A DNA stretch of 10,477 bases from DATBWZ01 sp036514535 (lineage in GTDB: Bacteria > JAMCPX01 > DATBWZ01): positions 1-10,477 of the forward strand of contig DATBWZ010000123.1 in the NCBI GenBank assembly GCA_036514535.1. Reading direction: 5' to 3'. Numbering within the stretch: the stretch's first letter is position 1; every line of letters starts with the position of its first letter. Below the pieces are notes generated by a model. The model worked only from the letters and a program-made list of their open reading frames with translations. It did no database searches and was not told where the DNA came from. This document shows positions 6,529-10,477 of the stretch, one piece after another. The translations under genes were made by a program, and so were the position numbers.

Positions 6529-7794
6529 TTATTCCAGCTCCTCCGGGCTTGCAATTCTTCCGAGTACAGCAGATGCAGCAGCCACAGCCGGATTCGCAAG
6601 ATAGACCTCGCTCTTTGTGTGCCCCATCCTTCCGATAAAGTTCCTGTTCGTGGTGGAAACCGCCCGCTCTCCTTCGGCAAGCACGCCCATGTGCCCGCCA
6701 AGACACGGACCACAGGTCGGGGGTGAAATAATTGCGCCCGCATCGGCAAAAACCTTGAGCAGTCCCTCCCTCAGCGCCCGTTTAAAGATGTTGTAAGTCG
6801 CCGGGAAAATTATGCAGCGTATGCCCTTCTTTACCTTCCGGCCGTCAAGCAGTCTTGCGGCAATCCTCAGGTCTTCAAGCCATCCGTTGGTGCACGACCC
6901 TATGACCACCTGTTGTATCTCTATGTTTTTTGCCTCGTCTACAGGTTTTACATTCTGAGGCAAATGCGGGAATGCAACAACAGGGGAAGATATCTTTGAA
7001 ACATCAATCTCCACTACATTAGAATACTTTGCATCCCTGTCGCTTTTTAATGTTACAGGTTTCCTGAGAGCCCTGTTTTTAATGTATTTCTTTGCGGCAT
7101 CATCCACATGGAAGATGCCGTTCTTGGCTCCTGCCTCTATTGCCATGTTCGCTATAGTAAGCCTTTCAGCCATTGTAAGTTCCTTTATTGTATCGCCGGT
7201 AAATTCCAGCGATTCGTAAAGTGCACCATCAACGCCGATCCTGCCGATCAACGAGAGAATCAGATCCTTTCCGTAGACCCATTTTTTTCTCTTTCCCTTA
7301 AAAACGACCTTAAGCGCAGACGGCACCTTGAACCAGACCTTGCCGGTAAGCATGGCCGCGGCGAAATCCGTGCTCCCAACCCCTGTGGAGAATGCGCCCA
7401 GCGCCCCGTAGGTACAGGTATGGCTGTCAGCGCCAATAACCACATCACCGGGGACAACTATTCCCTTCTCCACAAGAAGCGCATGTTCAATTCCTCCATC
7501 GCTTCCTTCGTAGAAATGCGTGATGCTCTGCTCCTTTGCAAATTCCCTTACAAATTTTGACTGCTCCGCGGAAAGCAGATCCTTATTCGGAACAAAGTGG
7601 TCCAGCACAAGAACGATCTTTGTTTTGTCAAATACCCTAGCGTTTTTTACCTTCCTGAATTCCTTTATTCCAAGCGGAGCAGTAATGTCATTAGCAAGAG
7701 CGACATCCACATCAGCAAGAATAAACTCCCCAGGCTCAACAAATTTCTTTCCACAATGAGCAGCCAGTATTTTTTCTGTAATTGTCATCTGCAT
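6529..7794 (-). CDS. leuC: 3-isopropylmalate dehydratase large subunit
   Basis: The large, [4Fe-4S]-carrying subunit of isopropylmalate isomerase, a member of the aconitase superfamily, works with LeuD. The 421 residues fit the HacA/DmdA-type LeuC class (about 420), which pairs with a small LeuD as found here. Cluster ligands are C301 in 'VVIGSCTNGWLEDL' and C361 and C364 in 'SPPTCGPCLGGHMG'. The N-terminal half has 'GADSHTCTYGALGAFSTGVGSTD' (about 121-143), and the C-terminus has 'RNFIGRMGHTKSEVYLANP'. The first ATG is used; a second ATG follows two codons on. No Shine-Dalgarno sequence is visible, but a strong promoter lies immediately upstream, suggesting a nearly leaderless mRNA. The gene begins the leuC-leuD-leuB-envelope cluster. 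Identification is secure. Confidence 0.97.
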   Translation of the reverse strand: MQMTITEKILAAHCGKKFVEPGEFILADVDVALANDITAPLGIKEFRKVKNARVFDKTKIVLVLDHFVPNKDLLSAEQSKFVREFAKEQSITHFYEGSDGGIEHALLVEKGIVVPGDVVIGADSHTCTYGALGAFSTGVGSTDFAAAMLTGKVWFKVPSALKVVFKGKRKKWVYGKDLILSLIGRIGVDGALYESLEFTGDTIKELTMAERLTIANMAIEAGAKNGIFHVDDAAKKYIKNRALRKPVTLKSDRDAKYSNVVEIDVSKISSPVVAFPHLPQNVKPVDEAKNIEIQQVVIGSCTNGWLEDLRIAARLLDGRKVKKGIRCIIFPATYNIFKRALREGLLKVFADAGAIISPPTCGPCLGGHMGVLAEGERAVSTTNRNFIGRMGHTKSEVYLANPAVAAASAVLGRIASPEELE

Positions 7795-7806
7795 AGCAAA
7801 AATTTT

Positions 7807-7835
7807 ATTTTAAGTTAGGGACGCAGTTTAGTCAA
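7807..7835 (-). promoter_or_regulatory. Sigma70-type promoter of the leuCDB cluster
   Basis: On the minus strand the -35 box TTGACT (7835-7830) and the -10 box TAAAAT (7812-7807) have a 17-bp spacer. The leuC ATG is only 12 nt beyond the -10 box, so the predicted leader is about 6 nt. This leaves no room for a leucine attenuator, T-box or other leader-based control directly ahead of leuC. The promoter lies in the 68-bp gap after the usp gene, which indicates that leuCDB can be transcribed independently of it. Confidence 0.65.
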
Positions 7836-7862
7836 GGAGAATTGGACAATATTAAAACGTTA

Positions 7863-8399
7863 CTAAATTCCCAGAAATCTTTTAAGCCACGACCTCACAG
7901 CACCTTCAAATTTCTTCACAATAAGCACAGGAACATCTGAGAAAATTGCAAGTTCAACAGGCAGGGAGCCCTTTCTCATCTGATAATAAAGACTTCTTCG
8001 GGAAGCACCTATTATTACAAGGTTATTCTGTTTTGCCTCGTTGAGCAGTGATTCAAGGAGCGTGCCATCCCTCAGAATCTTCTTTTCCAATTTTACCGAA
8101 TTCAGATCTATATCTTTCAATGTATCTTCAATAAATTTTTCAGCGACTGGACTCCAATTTCCTGTTGCAAAAGAAACAACTGTTACTGTAATATCATTTG
8201 AGCGGGCAAGTTCTACAGAAAGTTCAACAGCAAATCGCGCATTTGGTCCACCAGCAGTTGGAATCAGGATTCTTTTTATATCTGACTCAAAACCTTTCTC
8301 TGTTCCAAAACGTCTGCGTCTAAAAATTTTGATTATATCATTCAACCACTTTTTTTCCCTGCTCTTATCAAGCAACGCCAGCGATTCCGCAACTCCCAT
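7863..8399 (-). CDS. Universal stress protein (UspA-fold) domain protein
   Basis: A 178-residue cytoplasmic protein with one Usp domain at about 41-163. 'IKRILIPTAGGPNARFAVELSVELA' (42-66) is the first strand and nucleotide-side loop. The later 'LVIIGASRRSLYYQMRKGSLPVEL' (128-150) follows the G-2x-G-9x-G-S ATP-binding pattern except that the second glycine is arginine (R134), and 'SDVPVLIVKKF' is the final strand. Whether it binds ATP is therefore uncertain. A basic ~40-residue extension precedes the domain (KKWLNDIIKIFRRRRFG), and a short amphipathic tail ends it (RSWLKRFLGI). Both resemble linkers found when Usp domains are fused to membrane transporters. The ATG is the first possible start after an in-frame TAG; AAGAGG lies 17 nt upstream, too far for a normal ribosome site. 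Its target or stress signal is unknown. Confidence 0.85.
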   Translation of the reverse strand: MGVAESLALLDKSREKKWLNDIIKIFRRRRFGTEKGFESDIKRILIPTAGGPNARFAVELSVELARSNDITVTVVSFATGNWSPVAEKFIEDTLKDIDLNSVKLEKKILRDGTLLESLLNEAKQNNLVIIGASRRSLYYQMRKGSLPVELAIFSDVPVLIVKKFEGAVRSWLKRFLGI

Positions 8400-8416
8400 T
8401 CTTAAACCACTAAAAT

Positions 8417-8460
8417 CCTCTTTCTTACACTAATTTTTGTATCAGACCCCCTCTTTCTTA
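8417..8460. repeat. 11-bp direct repeat pair in the divergent intergenic region
   Basis: CCTCTTTCTTA occurs at 8417-8427 and again, identically, at 8450-8460. The copies are 33 bp apart, about three DNA helical turns, so a bound regulator would meet both on the same face. The right copy ends 2 bp before the -35 box of the plus-strand small gene, and both copies lie just upstream of the usp gene. They could be operator half-sites for either gene. No bound protein can be named. Confidence 0.4.
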
Positions 8461-8462
8461 GA

Positions 8463-8491
8463 TTGATAATATGATGAAATTATGATATTAT
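8463..8491 (+). promoter_or_regulatory. Sigma70-type promoter of the small-protein/nucleotidyltransferase pair
   Basis: TTGATA (8463-8468) and TATTAT (8486-8491) are separated by 17 bp. Transcription would start near 8498, which places the ATG at 8500 at the very 5' end of the message. An upstream ATG in the same frame (8482) lies inside the promoter, so it is unlikely to be used. The region is AT-rich, which raises the chance of a fortuitous match. Confidence 0.5.
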
Positions 8492-8499
8492 ATAAAAAG

Positions 8500-8721
8500 A
8501 TGAAAAAACTTTTTGATAAAAGAAAATTTCAGCAATTAGAAAAGGACAAAACGGATTTTTTGAAAAATTTGTCTCTTGAAAAAAGTGTAAAAATCTTTGA
8601 AAACCTTACTTCAAGAGAATCCTTAAATGAATTCAAGGACCATTTTACAGAGGATTATCCTTTGGGCGTAAAGATAACTCTTAAGAGAAAGAAAAGTGGC
8701 ATCCCTTCCGGAAGTATTTAA
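8500..8721 (+). CDS. Small hypothetical protein, putative partner of the nucleotidyltransferase
   Basis: The product is 73 residues, lysine-rich and apparently mostly helical (MKKLFDKRKFQQLEKDKTD...), with a basic end (KITLKRKK). I recognise no family. It begins at 8500 rather than at the in-frame ATG at 8482 because a promoter -10 box overlaps the latter region. Its last 26 bases overlap the start of the nucleotidyltransferase gene, an arrangement typical of cotranscribed, translationally coupled pairs such as toxin-antitoxin modules. By position it could be the antitoxin or a regulatory partner, but nothing in the sequence proves this. Base composition is visibly more AT-rich than the leu genes on either side. 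Confidence 0.55.
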   Translation: MKKLFDKRKFQQLEKDKTDFLKNLSLEKSVKIFENLTSRESLNEFKDHFTEDYPLGVKITLKRKKSGIPSGSI

Positions 8722-9250
8722 AAAAACCTCCTCTTTTTTAACAAAGTATAATTTTGATTACCTTGTAATCGGTGGAGTTGCAGCCGCTGTTCTCGGAAAT
8801 CCAAGGATGACAGAAGATGTGGATATCTGCCTTTTTATCAAAAGGACAGAAATAAAAGATTTTCTCAAGAAAGTAAAGAGGGAGGGATTTAAATTTAATG
8901 AACGAGAAATAATAAAAAGAGTGAACGAAACCGGAACATTTCAAATTTTATTCGGAGAATTTCATATTGATTTCTTAATACTATCTACTGATTTTGAAAA
9001 AAGTGCTCTTTCAAGAAAACAATTTGTAAAAATTTATGGAATTGCTGCGCCTCTACCAACTCCGGAAGACATGATTTTATTTAAGGTTATCCCTGCACGA
9101 CATATTGACCTCTGGGATGCAGAAAATATTGCCCTAAGATATTCTGGCAGATTAGATAAAAATTACCTTAAAAAATGGGCAATGAAACTCTCGGATGAGG
9201 CAGAGAACATGAAAATCTATAATGAGGTTCAACGGCTGATTAAGTTGTGA
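8696..9250 (+). CDS. Nucleotidyltransferase-fold protein (DUF6036/AbiEii-like)
   Basis: This 184-residue protein has the core of the minimal nucleotidyltransferase fold: 'VIGGVAAAVLG' (G26-G27) on the first strand-turn, then 'RMTEDVDICLF' with metal-binding D41 and D43, and a third acidic residue in 'FHIDFLI' (D92). 'PTPEDMILFKVIPARHIDLWDAENI' then matches the helical region seen in AbiEii/DUF6036-type proteins. Members of this group occur in toxin-antitoxin and phage-defence pairs, where the toxin transfers nucleotides to RNA or protein targets; others are uncharacterised. The start is GTG with AAGAGA a few bases upstream, inside the preceding gene. The pair lies on the opposite strand to its neighbours, between leuA and usp, consistent with insertion. 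Its biological role and activity are inferred only. Confidence 0.7.
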   Translation: MASLPEVFKKTSSFLTKYNFDYLVIGGVAAAVLGNPRMTEDVDICLFIKRTEIKDFLKKVKREGFKFNEREIIKRVNETGTFQILFGEFHIDFLILSTDFEKSALSRKQFVKIYGIAAPLPTPEDMILFKVIPARHIDLWDAENIALRYSGRLDKNYLKKWAMKLSDEAENMKIYNEVQRLIKL

Positions 9251-9301
9251 ACTATAGAGAATGACTATCCTTGCTTCGGCTTATTCGTTTCATCCTACTA
9301 C

Positions 9302-10477
9302 TCACACCCCTCTCGGTGCGGTCTTTTTCTGCTTCTGTGATTTTTTGTTTTCCAGTTTGTTGAGTGCATTAATGTATGCCTTTGCGCTTGCGACGAGAAT
9401 ATCCGTATGCGCACCCTGCCCTATAACCGAGATGCCGTCCTCCTCAAGATGGACGGCAACCTCTCCAAGCGCTTCTGTTCCGCCTGTTATAGCATTAACA
9501 GAAAACTTGAGCAACCTTGACTTGGTCTTTGTAATTGATGCAATCGTTTTATAGACTGCGTCAACAGGCCCATTTCCCATCTCAGCCGCTTTTATGGAAT
9601 TTCCGTCTATTTCCAGCTCCAGGGTGGCTGATGCCGGCATGTTTGTCCCGCTGGTAACATTTACAGAGAGAAGTTTAATGCGGTCCGGAATTCTCAAATT
9701 TTCATTTATAACAATTGCTTCAATGTCTTCATCGTAGATTTCTTTCTTCTTGTCTGCCAGAGCCTTAAACTGGTTAAAGGCGCGGTTAAGGTCCTCCTCG
9801 CTGAGTTCGTATCCAAGGTGCGTCAATCTGTCCTTGAAGGCATGCCTCCCGGAGTGCTTGCCCAGCACAAGCATGCTGGATGGTCGGCCAATTGACTGCG
9901 GTGTCATTATCTCATATGTAAGCGGATATTTAAGCATGCCATCCTGATGTATTCCGGCTTCATGGGAAAATGCGTTGTCTCCAACCACTGCCTTGTTGGG
10001 CTGAACCCTGATACCGGTTATATGTGTGAGGAGCCTGCTCGTGGGGAATATGTGCTGTGTAATTATGCCCGTCTTAAACGGGAAAATATCCTTCCTGGTA
10101 TGAATGGCCATAACGATCTCTTCCATGGAGGCGTTGCCAGCCCGCTCCCCGATACCATTAACAGTGCACTCTACCTGCCGCGCGCCTGTTTCTATCGCAG
10201 CAATTGAATTTGCCACGCCAAGACCGAGATCATTGTGGCAGTGGACGCTTATCGTAGCCTTGCCGATATTTTTTATATTCTCCCTGAGATAGGTAATCAG
10301 TTTTCTAAACTCAGACGGAACAGTATATCCCACCGTATCCGGAATATTTATCGTTGCGGCGCCAGCATCAATGACCGCGGATAAAATCTTACAGAGATAA
10401 TCCCGATCGCTCCTTGTGGCATCCTCGGCGGAAAACTCCACGTCCTCAACACATTCCCTTGCAAGCTTCACGGCGGC
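9302..10477 (-). CDS. leuA: 2-isopropylmalate synthase, missing the N-terminus
   Basis: The frame stays open to the right edge, so about 391 C-terminal residues of an enzyme of roughly 510 are present. LeuA condenses acetyl-CoA with 2-ketoisovalerate, the first committed step to leucine, and is normally feedback-inhibited by leucine. The visible TIM-barrel part includes 'VEFSAEDATRSD', 'TINIPDTVGYTVP', the metal-binding HxH in 'SVHCHNDLGLGVANS' (H79, H81 of the fragment) and 'VNGIGERAGNASMEE'. The linker has 'HEAGIHQDGML' and 'GKHSGRHAF'. The C-terminal leucine-binding regulatory domain is present ('GPVDAVYKTI...GEVAVHLEEDG...GAHTDILVASAKAYINALN'), so allosteric control is expected. The last ~15 residues are a basic unconserved tail. 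The gene is separated from leuCDB by the AT-rich nucleotidyltransferase pair and usp. Identification is secure. Confidence 0.96.
   Translation of the reverse strand, partial: AAVKLARECVEDVEFSAEDATRSDRDYLCKILSAVIDAGAATINIPDTVGYTVPSEFRKLITYLRENIKNIGKATISVHCHNDLGLGVANSIAAIETGARQVECTVNGIGERAGNASMEEIVMAIHTRKDIFPFKTGIITQHIFPTSRLLTHITGIRVQPNKAVVGDNAFSHEAGIHQDGMLKYPLTYEIMTPQSIGRPSSMLVLGKHSGRHAFKDRLTHLGYELSEEDLNRAFNQFKALADKKKEIYDEDIEAIVINENLRIPDRIKLLSVNVTSGTNMPASATLELEIDGNSIKAAEMGNGPVDAVYKTIASITKTKSRLLKFSVNAITGGTEALGEVAVHLEEDGISVIGQGAHTDILVASAKAYINALNKLENKKSQKQKKTAPRGV

Noticed and set aside
6410..6706. Long minus-strand ORF of 98 codons overlapping the leuC 3' end
   Set aside because: Its first 60 codons are leuC read in another frame. 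Only the last 38 codons, which lie outside leuC, could be a gene, and they are reported separately.
5860..7862. A shared 13-mer GTTTTAATATTGT just after the stop regions of leuD and usp (minus strand)
   Set aside because: It is short and AT-rich, a chance match is plausible in 10 kb, and there is no hairpin or T-run to make it a terminator.
8041..8433. Plus-strand ORF of 130 codons opposite usp
   Set aside because: It is the serine/leucine-rich antisense of a clear Usp domain, with no independent evidence.
9251..9301. Search for a terminator between the nucleotidyltransferase gene and the leuA end
   Set aside because: No stem of useful length or T-run is visible on either strand.
1..10477. 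CRISPR arrays, tRNA or rRNA genes, insertion sequences
   Set aside because: I saw no regularly spaced repeats, no tRNA-like cloverleaf sequence, no rRNA conserved segments and no transposase motifs.

Overview
The window reads as chromosome from a Gram-negative bacterium. A predicted outer-membrane beta-barrel with a signal peptide shows that there is an outer membrane. The gene set (a FadN-type beta-oxidation enzyme, a complete lower leucine pathway, and an FN3/CFI-box surface protein beside a beta-barrel resembling the myxobacterial MXAN_2561/MXAN_2562 pair) would fit Myxococcota, Desulfobacterota, Nitrospirota or related uncultured lineages. I cannot assign a lineage from this sequence alone.

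Layout. The left edge (1-354, +) holds the C-terminus of a FadN-like 3-hydroxyacyl-CoA dehydrogenase, followed by a short non-coding gap with an imperfect hairpin (441-474). Next come two divergent genes: a CPBP-type glutamic intramembrane protease (497-1213, -) and a GT-C/GT39-like polytopic membrane protein (1267-2874, +). From 2966 leftmost to the right edge, nearly everything is on the minus strand and centres on leucine biosynthesis. In transcription order these are leuA (10477-9302, N-terminus cut by the window), a universal stress protein (8399-7863), leuC (7794-6529), a possible 38-codon Cys-rich ORF, leuD (6365-5871), leuB (5847-4738), an FN3/CFI-box protein with a C-terminal anchor (4734-3595) and an outer-membrane beta-barrel protein (3613-2966). 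A plus-strand, AT-rich two-gene cassette (8500-9250), a small helical protein followed by a nucleotidyltransferase and resembling a toxin-antitoxin pair, sits between leuA and the stress-protein gene.

How the genes work together. LeuA, LeuCD and LeuB carry out three consecutive steps from 2-ketoisovalerate towards leucine. The two envelope genes are joined tightly to leuB, by 3 nt at the first junction and by a gene overlap at the second, so they are probably cotranscribed with it. The C-terminal sorting-signal architecture of the FN3 protein and the intramembrane protease about 2.4 kb away suggest a surface-anchoring system, but that link is inference.

Expression signals. Three good sigma70-type promoters (all with 17-bp spacers) lie only 8-12 nt upstream of the start codons of the GT39-like gene, leuC and the small cassette gene, none of which has a clear Shine-Dalgarno sequence. 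These transcripts may be nearly leaderless. Other genes (the CPBP protease, leuD, the beta-barrel) use strong Shine-Dalgarno sequences with GTG, TTG and apparently ATT starts respectively.
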